From positions 98,674 to 121,016 of the forward strand of contig QZLH01000057.1 in the NCBI GenBank assembly GCA_003833135.1: a stretch of 22,343 bases of DNA, read 5' to 3'. The stretch comes from Oehlia diaphana (taxonomy: Eukaryota > Glomeromycota > Glomeromycetes > Glomerales > Glomeraceae). This document shows, piece by piece, positions 9,271 through 18,741 of the stretch; the first letter of the stretch is position 1, and each line of letters starts with the position of its first letter. The notes beneath the pieces are model-generated. The model saw only the letters and a list, made by a program, of their open reading frames with translations. It ran no database searches and was not told where the DNA came from. Made by a program: the position numbers and the translations under genes.

Positions 9271-10147
9271 TATTATACAGTATGAACATCATTGATTACT
9301 AATCGAATAGAATGCGACTTTGCGACGCATCACCAGAATTACTAAAATTGATTAAAGATTCGGAAAAGAAGTATGAAAAATCTTTATCGAATAAATCTAC
9401 CTCTTCTAATGTGTAAAGAACTATTTTTTTTTTTGTCTCGTGAAGGCGAGGAAGATAAGTATATGAGTTGGAGGGTAGTGTATTATATCTATAGTTATCA
9501 AATAATGATATAAAATTAATATTAATTTCAAATATTCTTTATAACTACGTGTTCATTTAGAACTTTTCTGTTGAACCACGAAGTAGAGGAATTATTAGCT
9601 GAATCATCAGAATATATTGATGCATTTCAACCTACTGATTTAATGGTTGAATCGAATCAGATTGTGACTGAGGTTTCAAGGCAAACAAATTTGATAATAA
9701 TAACGGATCTCAATTAGCATTGCATCAAATTTGTTTTTGATCCAAAAAACCTGATGTTGATAAAAAAAGAAAGAAGTGCTGAGGCGAATTAATTGACGCG
9801 ATAAAATCCGGGATGGCGAAAGTACCGGAAAATTTGAGACAATTTCATCAAAAATTTGAATTCTGAAATTGATAAAGGCAGAGGAAAAGTTATATCAAAC
9901 TTTTGGATTGTTCATGCTCCTGCGAGAAGGAAAAGAGATCACGCGTATTACTGTATTAGCAATTTATTTTCAAGCATAGAGTTCGAATCATTGTTTAATA
10001 AACTGGTAACCTTTTCAAAGGCGTTGATATAAATATTATATATATATATAGTGAATGGCTTTCGGTAAAAAAAAAAATTGGAAAAGGAAAAAAATATTTC
10101 ATTTTTTCATTTTTTATTTGGTTGCTCTTGTACTAAGTAGTCGATTA

Positions 10148-10328
10148 GCGAAAGCGATGTTAATCACATATTTGATCACGTGACGAAGTCCGTTTGTCTG
10201 CACGCGTCACGTCTGCTACATCGATAACAAAAAAAAAATGTAAACAAGTTAAAAATAGAATAAAATTTGTATATAAACGCTTTCCGTTTGACCGTTTCCT
10301 CCTATTTTTTGCAAAATAAAGGAGGTTA
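10148..10328 (+). promoter_or_regulatory. Promoter-like insertion with CACGTG and TATA box
   Basis: This segment is absent from the left arm. It has an E-box-type CACGTG at about 10178-10183, then 'gtttgtctgcacg' and 'cgtcacgtctgc', then 'gtatataaac' at about 10269-10278. A fold-back follows (10298-10325: cctcctatttt...aaaataaaggagg). A relative of the CACGTG part occurs in the same orientation at 11837-11882. The order of E-box, then TATA about 90 bp on, suggests a core promoter pointing rightward. No intact gene follows within 1 kb; exon-like fragments begin at 10754. It could instead be a mobile element carrying promoter-like sequence. Confidence 0.45.
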
Positions 10329-10445
10329 GTTTACTTACTTATCCTATTCTTTGTAAATAAAAATTAATACTTTTATCGCTACCTTTATCGCTCCAGACTC
10401 CAAAGGATTTACCTACTACTAGCTGAAATTTCAGGAATTTATTCC

Positions 10446-10630
10446 GTACAGAAGTTAATCAAATGGAAAGTAATTTTCAAGATATTTTACTTTCCATTAA
10501 CTTAATATCTTAGGAATTCTCTTTCCGTTAAGGAGGTTAACACTAACCTCCTTACTGGAAAGAGAATCTCTGAGATATTTAGTTAATGAAAAGAGAGAGA
10601 TTCCCTTTCCAGTTGATTAACTTCCTGTAC
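10446..10630. repeat. 185-bp imperfect palindrome (MITE-like hairpin)
   Basis: The ends are 'gtacagaagttaatc' and its near-complement 'gattaacttcctgtac'. The centre is a perfect stem 'aaggaggtta' (10530-10539), loop 'acac', stem 'taacctcctt' (10544-10553). Between them 'cttaggaattctctttcc' pairs imperfectly with 'ggaaagagaatctctgag', and 'actttccattaacttaata' with the opposite side. The whole unit folds into one long hairpin. It sits at the outer end of the right arm, and 'aaatatcttaaaaatcaact' at 117-136 near the left arm end resembles part of it. Confidence 0.75.
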
Positions 10631-10753
10631 TGAATAACGATTAGGACTTTACTTCAAGTAAATATTTTTATTTTATATTATGATATTACTGAAATTGTTT
10701 ACATAAATAAATTGAAGATTTTAATTAATTGATTCGTTCATATTTTCAAATAG

Positions 10754-10833
10754 ATTATACATATTGCATTATTCCGTCTCCACGTTGGGAATATAAGCAA
10801 GTTCGAGAGTCATTTAGAATATCCTGTATAATG
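10754..10833 (+). pseudogene. Exon-like fragment, family unknown
   Basis: Preceded by a TTCAAATAG acceptor and followed by ATG|GTAAAG donor. One frame reads about 26 codons including CIIPSPRWEYKQVRESFRIS. A second coding-like piece near 10915-10957 reads SQRLLHNNWIAGF then stop after a TTTTAG acceptor, but the phases do not join cleanly. It may be a remnant of whatever the 10148-10328 promoter-like region once drove. Confidence 0.3.
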
Positions 10834-11235
10834 GTAAAGATACTTTTAACGGTTTATGGTCATGTAACATTTATTTTTTTCGTTATCTAATAGAGACAAA
10901 ACATAAATTTTAGGTCTCAACGTTTACTACATAATAACTGGATAGCTGGATTCTAAGTTTTCTCCGTTTCTTTTATGATTCATCTAAGATCTGTGACTCC
11001 CGAAAGGAATCGTTCTCTTCAGAAAAAAAGAATAATAGATATGGAATCGTATCATCACTGCATCACTGTCTTCCTCTTAAACGAAATCCCACGTGTTGAA
11101 CAGCTGGAAATGGTTTGTGTCTTGATTCTGTTATAATCATGGGTTGGTTGTTTTCTGTCGATTATAGACAAATGATTTCTTAATCTATATCATAGTAATA
11201 AGAAAATTGTATTATCTGATATTTAGGTGCTTTAG
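10834..11235. other. Spacer between exon-like fragments
   Basis: Apart from the short possible exon at about 10915-10957 and candidate acceptor sites (tctaatag near 10883, tatttag near 11225), no supported feature is seen. Confidence 0.4.
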
Positions 11236-11565
11236 GCAACAAAAAAACGTTTTAAACCAAGAAATCTGAATCCAAGTTCACATTCCAAAGATTCCAAAAC
11301 TAGCAGAACTTCTCAACAGTTGTCGAAGGAGAAGGAATTAGCAATACGTTAGACGAGGCATTACATTCATTAAAGACGTGATCATAAATTAAACTGTTTT
11401 AGTATCACGCCTGATTTGCTTCATCTTTATTATAGTGTTGAAAGTAGGCAGAAACAAAATTTTATACATTTACTACCCGTTCAGAAAAAAAAAATAAAAT
11501 ATTTTTTATTCGAGATTACATCATTGATCATTGTACTGTATATCAATTGTGACATTCGATCATAA
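11236..11565 (+). pseudogene. Coding relic with internal stops, family unknown
   Basis: After a TTTAG acceptor, one frame reads ATKKRFKPRNLNPSSHSKDS and continues Ser/Lys/Gln-rich to a TAG at 11350, then a TAA at 11371, then stays open to TAA at 11563-11565. The first part has the polar low-complexity look of a fungal disordered region. Another frame over 11300-11380 reads VVEGEGISNTLDEALHSLK, so a frameshift may also be involved. No function is recognised. Confidence 0.3.
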
Positions 11566-11836
11566 TAAGATATTCTCGGTGTTGTAATAACACTGCCCCA
11601 GGCATTTCACGGCCTTAAAATTAATTATTTGTTGGCTTATGCCATTATTTTTTCTACCCCTCCTTTTTGGTAATTTTGGTTCCAGAATCTTGCGTATATC
11701 CTGATTAAGATCTATCAATAGCAAACTATAATTGAATCACTGACGGTTCATTACTAATCAAACCAGTGACTACTTATTTTCACGCCCGTCCTTTCCTTCT
11801 GCTACTTTCAAGGTGGTAATCACGGTAATGACGTTT
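11566..11836. other. Spacer
   Basis: No gene or repeat is seen that I can support. A pyrimidine-rich patch 'tttctacccctcctttttgg' lies at about 11651-11670. Confidence 0.4.
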
Positions 11837-11950
11837 AGGTCACGTGGCGATTTTCGGTTGTCCGCACGTCTCACGTCTCGTCACCAAAATTCTCGCTCCG
11901 GACTCTCGAGTCCCTCACATTTGATTTGCCGGACTTTCTTTCTCTCTATG
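11837..11950 (+). promoter_or_regulatory. Second CACGTG cassette, promoter-like
   Basis: 'tcacgtggcga', 'cggttgtccgcacg' and 'ctcacgtctcgtcacc' appear in the same order and orientation as in 10170-10215. It is followed by a C/T-rich tract ending 'tttctttctctctatgg', typical of a start region with a pyrimidine-rich leader. CpG and GC content are clearly above the surroundings. Sharing with 10148-10328 supports a recurrent regulatory or mobile module. Confidence 0.45.
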
Positions 11951-12075
11951 GTATGGATGCTAAGAATATTGAACACCAAATCTTCTTCAACTCTATATTC
12001 CGAGAGACGATCCCACTGTCTTTGCTGAGGTCTTTGAGGTAGTAATAAACCCATTACCCAATAATTTATGGCCAT
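11881..12075 (-). CDS. Small ORF, 64 codons, function unknown
   Basis: The minus strand opens at an ATG complementing 12073-12075 and stops in the shared cassette region. It begins MAINYWVMGLLLPQRPQQRQ, and the rest is charged (EYRVEEDL, TIERKKVRQIKCEG). Codon use is GC-richer than the neighbourhood. Competing plus-strand frames exist: 11813-12028 and a 29-codon ORF at 11953-12042 starting MDAKNIEHQIFFNSIF just after the pyrimidine-rich leader. The block looks transcribed or formerly coding, but which strand is real is unclear. Confidence 0.3.
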   Translation of the reverse strand: MAINYWVMGLLLPQRPQQRQWDRLSEYRVEEDLVFNILSIHTIERKKVRQIKCEGLESPEREFW

Positions 12076-12270
12076 TTTGGACTGCAGTCCCCCATTATTA
12101 TAAATGCATCATACTTATTAAAAATCAATAATTGTATTTAATTATAAAGTAAATATGTAAATATAAAATTTAATAAAAACAAATCTAACTAAAAACAAAT
12201 TTTTTATTTATTCTATTATTATCTATTTCATTATTAATTATCTATTCAATTGCAATGTTTTATAAAAGTA

Positions 12271-12557
12271 CAGTCAGACCTCTATGTACCGATACTTTTC
12301 TTTGCCCTTTATAATTAATACATAGTAAGATGTACCGATACTTTAGGTTACACTGATATTAATTCGGGCCAACACTATAAATTTGGCCGGATTTAACATA
12401 AAGGTTCCATCCAGATCACATGATATTTTAAAAATTAGCTGGAAAGAATTGGATTTTGGCCCGCATTATGATTCACTGATGACGGTATATGTAACGATAA
12501 TTTGATTACCGATTATTTTCCCCAAAACAACAGTATCGGTACATAGAGGTCCGACTG
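12271..12557. mobile_element. 287-bp MITE with pogo/Tigger-like terminal inverted repeats
   Basis: The 25-bp termini are 'cagtcagacctctatgtacc' + 'gatac' at 12271-12295 and its reverse complement at 12533-12557, with one mismatch (CAGTCAGACC against CAGTCGGACC). The flanks are TA on both sides (12269-12270 and 12558-12559), the expected Tc1/mariner-pogo target duplication. An internal 'tgtaccgatacttt' copy at 12331-12344 repeats the subterminal part. There is no coding capacity, so it would depend on a transposase encoded elsewhere. Confidence 0.92.
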
Positions 12558-12559
12558 TA

Positions 12560-14100
12560 TTACATTTTATTGTCTAGTATAAACTTCTAGCACTATATTT
12601 AATTTATTTTTAATTTACGAATTCTATTTAACAAATAAAAATAAAACAAAAATAAAATAAAATAAAATATATGGGCGAATATACTTGATTGGAATATTGA
12701 TCATTTGCCAAAATTAAAAGTTTCGATCAAAAAGATAGACTATATAATAAATAAATAAAATAAATCAAAATATAACCGAACCGATTAATCAGTTTAAAAT
12801 AACTAAATATAATTGGTTTATAGTAAAAATCAAACCAGTTCTAAATATTTTTTAGTTAATAACTTATATATAGAAATTGGAATTATGAAAATTTGTAAAA
12901 TCTGTGGTCTTAGATAATTTTGGCCAAATTTGTAATTCTGACTGGCATTATAAATTCTGGCCAAAATTATTGCTGATCAGTTGTAAATCCAATCTGAATT
13001 TCAGTTTTTAGCTAGATTTTTGATTTAGATTAAGAATCCAACTCAATTCAAATAAAATCTGACTTTTTTTTTGTATAATCCAAATGATAGTTTCATTTAA
13101 ATTAAAGTATTAGAGTATTAGATGGTATTAGTATCTCTTATTTTGAGCAATAATTTTAATATACTTTGCAATCACGTATATTATATAAGTATAAAAGGGA
13201 TTTCATTTAAAGTCTTGGATTTATTACTACCTAATTTGTCTAATAAAAATTAACAAATTTTAAAATAATATTTATTTCTGATTTTTAAATTTATTAGTAA
13301 TTTACAGAATATACAAGATTAATTATCTAATTTAATTACAAATTAAAAGTGCAAAAATTGCTTATACTCTAAAAATATTAAACTGATTCTTATATACACT
13401 AATATAAATTTAATTTTAAATATTTTAATATTTTTATTTTAAAATACATAATATTATACTTTTAATTATAAAAATTTTTATTTAAAAATATGTAAAATTG
13501 CAAATAATTTTATTTAAGAATACAAATTTAATTATTAGTACTATTATACTTTTTATACTTAATTTTTTTACATACTTTTCTATAAATATAATGAAATATA
13601 AATTTAATTATAATTCAAAATACAATAAAAATATAAAAATGATTATTTATCAGAGTTTTTTCAAGAAGGTATTGAATTTTGGTAGAAGGTATCAAATTAT
13701 TACTATCAGTTTGTGTATTATATAATAGTAATAGAATAATATATAATAGAATGTAAATTTGTATTTATTAATAAAAGTTTATATGAAATAAAATGTATAT
13801 TTTATTTAAATATACATTTAAATATACAATAATAAATGTAATACAATAAATGTATAAAATAAATGCTAATAAACTAATAAATATATAAATATCATAAGAA
13901 AAGAAACAATATTACTACCTTTCTTGATGATTTCAATACTACTAATAACTAAAATTAAACTATAACTAAACCTAAAATTAAAATTCAATGTTTCCAATCA
14001 TCATTTAACACCTCATCCCTGTTTTCCATTTTTACAATTTATCCTGAAAACAATTTTTCAAGTTATTTGTCACTCTTCTATCTGTCACATAGTTAATATG
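12560..14100. other. AT-rich spacer with one perfect inverted repeat
   Basis: Very low GC. The only clear structure is a perfect 13-bp inverted repeat, 'ataattttggcca' at 12914-12926 and 'tggccaaaattat' at 12958-12970, with a 31-base loop. The longest open frame (13498-13725) is made almost wholly of Ile/Phe/Asn/Lys codons and is not credible. Confidence 0.6.
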
Positions 14101-14537
14101 AAAATCACGCGATCGAACTAACACTATTCGAAGCCGATCTGCGTAACATTAGCATTTTTGCTGCGTCACTATTAAGGGAAAAGTAAAATCAATAACAAAA
14201 AAAATTAAATGATTTTTTTATTTATACCGAAATAAATATCTTTATAAATTCTGGCAAAAATAATCCTAATGCAGACCGGACTTTTAATACCAAATTCCTT
14301 CTTGAAGATTTAAATAATTAGATTCTATAAATTTGTTTTAGGTATCCAAATAAGAATTAAACAATTATACAAAAAGGACAATATAATCATCGAAATTATA
14401 CTATATGTGATTTGTTAGAAAATTAAAATTTTTTGTGAACTATTTTTATGTAACTATTATAAAAATATTTTTATGAAATGAATTGTACGAAAAATCTTTT
14501 TTATCGCTAAATTTTGTCTAGTTTCAAATGATAATTT
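14101..14537. other. Spacer with a small CpG-containing patch
   Basis: 14105-14175 has several CpGs ('cacgcgatcgaac', 'ctgcgtcact') in otherwise AT-rich DNA. The minus strand there gives a short open stretch containing AKMLMLRRSASNSVSSIA. It could be an exon scrap or a promoter relic. It is not callable as a gene. Confidence 0.3.
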
Positions 14538-14621
14538 ATGTTACAATCGTAACCTCTAATGCATATCGGCGTTTTTTTAACATTGGTCAGACCTTTTTTT
14601 TATGTATATTTCGGGGTCCTT
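14538..14621 (+). repeat. Dispersed repeat, fullest copy in window
   Basis: Contains 'atgttaca', 'aatgcatatcggcgttt', 'ggtcagacctttttttt' and 'tgtatatttcggggtcctt'. Partial relatives are at 6001-6027, about 5580-5599 and 91-113. The family is unidentified. Confidence 0.5.
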
Positions 14622-16098
14622 ATATCATCCCTTGTTTTTTGAGAATAAAGTATCTTATCAAAAAGAATGGTCAATACGAACGAATTTAGGTAAATTATTT
14701 CTTTTTATCTTACAAAAAAGAATAATTTTTTTTTTTTTTTAAAAAAAAAAGAATTTTAGAAGACCTGTCGTTATAGTTAAAAGCTAAAGTTTTCGGATCT
14801 ACATACAATGAAGTCAGCTTGAATCAAAAGTGCAGATTTTTCAATGACGATTACTAATTAGTAACATGTCAACGACGCCAATATTTTTAACCTGCATACA
14901 CTATTTGCTATATGTAGAGATCATGCAGTCATCAAAAAAGGCATTTGATAGATTTTACCATTTCAAATGTGTTTGCGCTTTAATAAATCTCAAAATAGTA
15001 TAATTTTTTTTTTTTAAAATACATTATTCATCAAATAAATATACTGTAACTATCTTTACTATTTTTGTATTCATTGAAAAAACAAAGTAAAAAATTTTGT
15101 GTTCAAGTTCATCGAATAAACAAAACGGTAAATTATATTTGTGATAACAAAATTAAATTTGTGATAACATAAAATACCTAAAGTGATAATGTAATATCAC
15201 AGTGATCACATGTACGTTTTATGATCAGATACTCTTGCTTTTAAAGTCACACAAATAAAATTAAGCAACACCCTGCATCTGTTTTTATACTAGTTAATTC
15301 TTTTTTTCTTTTGTTTCTAACAGATCAGGATTTCTATCCGGAATTTCAAAATCAGAAAGGGTTCATTCAATCATAAATTTTGAACAAATAAAAATCGGTG
15401 TTACATATCAAAAGAGTGATCCGATATAAATGTTAACTTAATTAGTATATATATTGTTCAAAATCGTACTAATCAAAATAGTCATATGCTTCTTTTACAA
15501 AGACTACAAAGAACGATATATTTAGAAAATTAATAAGTTTTTGGTTTTTGTTCCTTTATTTGGAATTTCTAAACTGTTTTAAGTGAACATTACGCAAATT
15601 ACGCAAGACAAAAAAAAAAAAAAAATTAACCACTCAGGTTTCTTTACCGATTTTTATATTTATAACATAACCGAATATATTATCTAAGTCAAGCGTAAAT
15701 TTTTATCCCGAAAGGTTATCAATCATTTATATACGAAAAATCGATTATGCAATGTTGCTTGTTTTTTTCTTTTTTGTTCTTTTTTGATCAATTCGATGAT
15801 TACGCGTTTTTATGATTATTAAGAAAATTATTGCCAAATTATGGGTGTAATTTCTTATAAAAAGTCTCTAAAAAATTCCAAGTAAAGCCTCAAAAAAAAA
15901 CTTTTTTTTTTTTTTTACAAAAAATTAAATAAATACACAATAAAATAAATTCTAAATTCATTTTCGTCTCAAAAAAACTTAAAATTTCTTTCTTAATTCA
16001 AATTACACAAATTAAATTTTCTTTTTTTTAAATAAAAATCAAAAACTTTAAACAAAAAGTAATAAAATCGACCTTAACCAAATTCGCCCAAAAATTGT
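14622..16098. other. AT-rich spacer
   Basis: No supported gene is seen. Long homopolymers occur at about 14728-14750 (T-run then A-run), 15009-15017, 15611-15626 and 15891-15916 (A-run then T-run, foldable). A small palindromic patch 'gtgataatgtaatatcac' is at 15183-15200, next to 'gtgatcac'. Confidence 0.55.
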
Positions 16099-16494
16099 AT
16101 GAAGGGCAGTGTAGACAAACATAATATAAGAAAAGACGAAGCAATAGAATGCGATAAAGTCGATGATGCAAAATTTGCATTACGACTTGTTGAAAGTATA
16201 ATTTTTCAAAGTCACAAATTTAAAGTTCGCATTATCGTTTGAGAGCAGCATTAAATCGTGTGTTTCGAATCATCATCTTTATTCGAACTTATATTAGAGG
16301 AGTTGATGATCACAGAAGATTTACCTTAAAGAGTATGGGTCGTTTGAAGAACCAGATCAAAAATTGAAATTTAAAATCTCAAATATGGACATTGTTCTTT
16401 AAAGACATTTAAATCGTAGAGCATGTCAAAAATGTTCTTCTTTTATGAAGCCATCAGTGCCTTGATTAATGATTATGCTGCAAGAATGAAGGTG
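16099..16494 (+). pseudogene. Decayed coding patch, family unknown
   Basis: ATG at 16099 opens 47 codons beginning MKGSVDKHNIRKDEAIECDK, stopping at TGA near 16240. Other frames then carry coding-like stretches: one reads RVFRIIIFIRTYIRGVDDHR up to about 16364, another reads YLKEYGSFEEPDQKLKFKIS, and a third opens at ATG 16423 with MSKMFFFYEAISALINDYAA up to a possible donor AAG|GTGAAA at 16491. Switching between frames over 400 bp suggests a frameshifted pseudogene rather than one gene. The Cys pair in ACQKCSS near 16420-16440 is the only motif seen. No family is recognised. Confidence 0.4.
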
Positions 16495-16584
16495 AAAATA
16501 TTTTACCTTGTATTAAAAAATATTATTATGAATTTTATGAAATTAAAAGATAAAAGATAAAAATTGAAAATTAAAAATTAAAAT

Positions 16585-17310
16585 GGGAGAATCAAACCTA
16601 TTTTTAACAACTATCAAAAGAAATTTATTTTCTATTTTAACAACTAGAAAATAAGAATAAGAAAATTAAAAGAAATTAGAATTAAAAAATAAAATTAATT
16701 TCAACCTACAGTATATCAAAGAAATTAATTTTCTCTATTTTAATAACTAGAAAATAAGATAAGAAGTTTAAGAGAAATTAGAATTAAAAAATATAGAGTT
16801 AAGAAATTAGAATAAAAAATTTGAATTAAAAAATAAAAATTAAAAATGGGAGAAAATTAATTTCAACCTAATTAAAATGGGGAGAAAATTAATTTCAACC
16901 TATTTTTAACAACTATCAAAGAAATTAATTTTCTCTACTTTAGTAACTAGAAAATAAGATAAGAAAATTAAGAGAAATTAGAATTAAAAAATATAGAGTT
17001 AAGAAATAAGAATAAAAAATTTGAATTAAAAAATAAAAATTAAAAACGGGAGAAAATTAATTTCAACCTAATTAAAATGGCGAGAAAATTAATTTCAACC
17101 TATTTTTAACAACTATCAAAGAAATTAATTTTCTCTACTTTAATAACTAGAAATTAAAATAAGAAAATTAAGAGAAATTAGAATTAAAAAATATAGTGTT
17201 AAGGATTAAGAATAAAAAATAAGAATTAAAAAATAAAAATTAAAATGGGAAAAAATTAATTTTAACCTATTTTCAACAACTATCAAAGAAATTAATTTTC
17301 TTATTTTAAT
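16585..17310 (+). repeat. Tandem repeat, about 200-bp period
   Basis: Units start with 'gggagaaaattaatttcaac' at 16848 and 17048, with a related start at 17247, so spacing is 200 and 199 bp. Shorter, more diverged units run from 16585. Each unit holds 'tttttaacaactatcaaaga', 'aattaattttct', 'aactagaaaataag' and an A-rich tail. Within two units a 30-bp piece ('attaaaatgggagaaaatta...') is itself duplicated. It lies between two coding-like patches and may sit in a former intron. Confidence 0.85.
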
Positions 17311-17404
17311 CAGAAATACTGTGATAAATCTATCAGAATGGCATGAATTAAAAAGAGGCCATAAATTCCGTGCCGGACATATTTGTTATAATATTTGGAA
17401 ATAG
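17309..17404 (+). pseudogene. Exon-like fragment after the tandem repeat
   Basis: After a 'ttttaatcag' acceptor-like site one frame reads NTVINLSEWHELKRGHKFRA and ends in TAG at 17402-17404. The composition contrasts sharply with the repeat just before. It may be the next exon of the gene relic at 16099-16494, which would put the repeat array inside an intron of about 820 bp. Family unknown. Confidence 0.35.
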
Positions 17405-17449
17405 AAATATAAAACCAGAAATTATTGAACCAGTAGCCTCGTCGATAGA

Positions 17450-17645
17450 AAATTAAAAGAAATTAGAATTATAATTTATAAGAATTAAAAATTAAGAATT
17501 AAAAATAAGAATTAAAAATTAAGAATTAAAAATTAAGAATTAAAAAATAAGAATTAAAAAATAAGAAGAATTAAAAAATAAAAATAAGAAGAAATAAAAA
17601 TTAAAATTAAAAATTAAAAATTAAAAAATAAAAATACGAAATCAA
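17450..17645 (+). repeat. Simple repeat of (aagaattaaaaatt)-like units
   Basis: A string of 'agaattaaaaatta' and 'aaaaataaga' variants made almost wholly of A and T with occasional G. It is probably derived from the A-rich tails of the adjacent tandem repeat. Confidence 0.8.
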
Positions 17646-18554
17646 AAATAAAATTATTAAATTATGAATATCATGAAAATGACGAAAAATTAAAAAATAT
17701 TGTGTATTGAAAAGCATGTATTGAACACAAATATAGATTTGATCAAATATATTATTATTTGATGAAATTATTAAATTAGTAATAGATTATTAATATAGTT
17801 AACATTTTACAAAGAGATTTTTGATCAATTGAATGTTTTAGAAGTATTAGTCTTATTTATTGTAATTCTTTAAATTCTGATTTGTTTAACAAATTTCTCA
17901 TGATTAACACTAACAACCTATTCGCAACCGTAATGAGAAAGACGGAAAGTTATTCTTTAAGTCGTGGTTAACAAGCGTGTATTTTCCATCTGTGAAGCTA
18001 TTGAGAAAAAGCGCTCTAGAAAAGCTATAAAATGTGAAAAATAAGAAAATCAGGAAAGTAAAATTCAGAACACATGATTTTTCTTAAGCTGAACATATTA
18101 ATATACAAGAACTATTTTGCAAATCAGTCAAAAATTTGAGGATCATGAACGGGTCAAAGGGAGAAAATTAAAAAAAAAATTTAAAGAAAAACAAACATTA
18201 TACAGTAAGTTGATATTTTAACATGTTCTAGTAACACTTTTAATGGATGGTGAAATAACTAACCTGCTAAATGAATTTCTTCGGCTATGAATTCTGTCTA
18301 AAGAATTAAAAAATGAATTGTCAAATTATTAGATATATTTATATTTACTTCTATTTCATTTTTTCCTTTTTTTTCCTCTTTTGAATTTTGATATACTAGA
18401 TTTCGTTCAAAGAAGAACACTGTAATTAAGAACTGTGATTAAGAAGAAATATATTCAATAAATTAAACATTAATCGCGACTCATATACAATTTTAGTTGC
18501 CCGATTTGAAGTTTTTAAAGTTCTAACGGAGTTACAATGATTAGAATAGAAAAA
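17646..18554. other. AT-rich spacer
   Basis: No gene, RNA or repeat that I can support. Confidence 0.5.
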
Positions 18555-18740
18555 GTTCAGTTTGAGTGACTTGAGTCAGCTCGTTCATTCCGTTTGGTAC
18601 ATCGGTTTCAATAAATTTTGACGTATACTGACTGATTCGGATCTGAAACGAAGTGACGTAAACTGATCATGGAACCGAACCGGATTTTCGGTTTGACTCT
18701 GCTCAACTAGGCTTTTCAATAGTATCGGTTCGAAATTGAA
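18555..18740. repeat. Less AT-rich repeat-like block beside a hAT-like element
   Basis: Contains several 'cggtt'/'aaccg' motifs in both orientations (tcggtttc, gaaccgaaccgg, ttttcggtttgac, tatcggttcg). It resembles the interior of the adjacent element and may be a second, older copy of it. Confidence 0.4.
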
Positions 18741-18741
18741 C

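Larger units (their letters stand above)
7677..10032 (+). pseudogene. Multi-exon gene of unknown family, decayed (fuller copy)
   Basis: I do not recognise the family. Exon 1 runs from the ATG at 7677 to 7815 (46 codons plus one base, with Cys28, His29, His32, Cys33) and ends at a consensus GTAAGT. Intron 7816-7949 ends TATAG, and joining in phase gives a Glu codon and an open exon 2 (7950-8225) containing TNWFSDTCSDPKHAKKIARY. A frameshift near 8033 and TGA at 8058 interrupt it. Intron 8226-8469 (GTAATG...CGCAG) leads to exon 3 (8470-8812), which is Lys/Gln/Arg-rich, with TAG at 8565 and a shift near 8712. Intron 8813-8899 (GTATGA...TCCAG) leads to a Ser/Asn-rich exon 4 (8900-9080). A likely exon 5 is 9311-9410, preceded by a 'tactaat' branch-site-like motif. 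Exon 6 (9561-10032) has TGAs at 9738 and 9780, shifts near 9678 and 9860, and stop TAA at 10030. The conserved C-terminus includes HAPARRKRDHAYYCISNLF. Exon calls are by reading-frame continuity and comparison with the left copy. A nuclear, basic-protein role is only a guess from composition. Confidence 0.72.
8040..10490. repeat. Right arm of large inverted duplication
   Basis: This is the reverse-complement partner of 115-2353. It is the longer arm because it holds segments missing on the left: an exon-like block at 8879-9065 and a promoter-like insertion at 10148-10328 lying exactly between 'tagtcgatta' and 'tttacttacttatcc', which are adjacent in the left arm. Homology stops at the inner side near 8040, inside exon 2 of the resident pseudogene, while the gene itself continues inward to 7677. 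So the duplication breakpoint cut through the gene. The outer end merges into the hairpin element at 10446-10630. Confidence 0.88.

Noticed and set aside
13498..13725. 75-codon ORF
   Set aside because: Almost only Ile, Phe, Asn, Lys and Tyr, starts at a non-ATG codon, and lies in extreme AT sequence; expected by chance.
16585..17310. Possible CRISPR-like array
   Set aside because: Units are about 200 bp, AT-rich and continuous with no unique spacers, in a eukaryotic-looking genome; it is a minisatellite.
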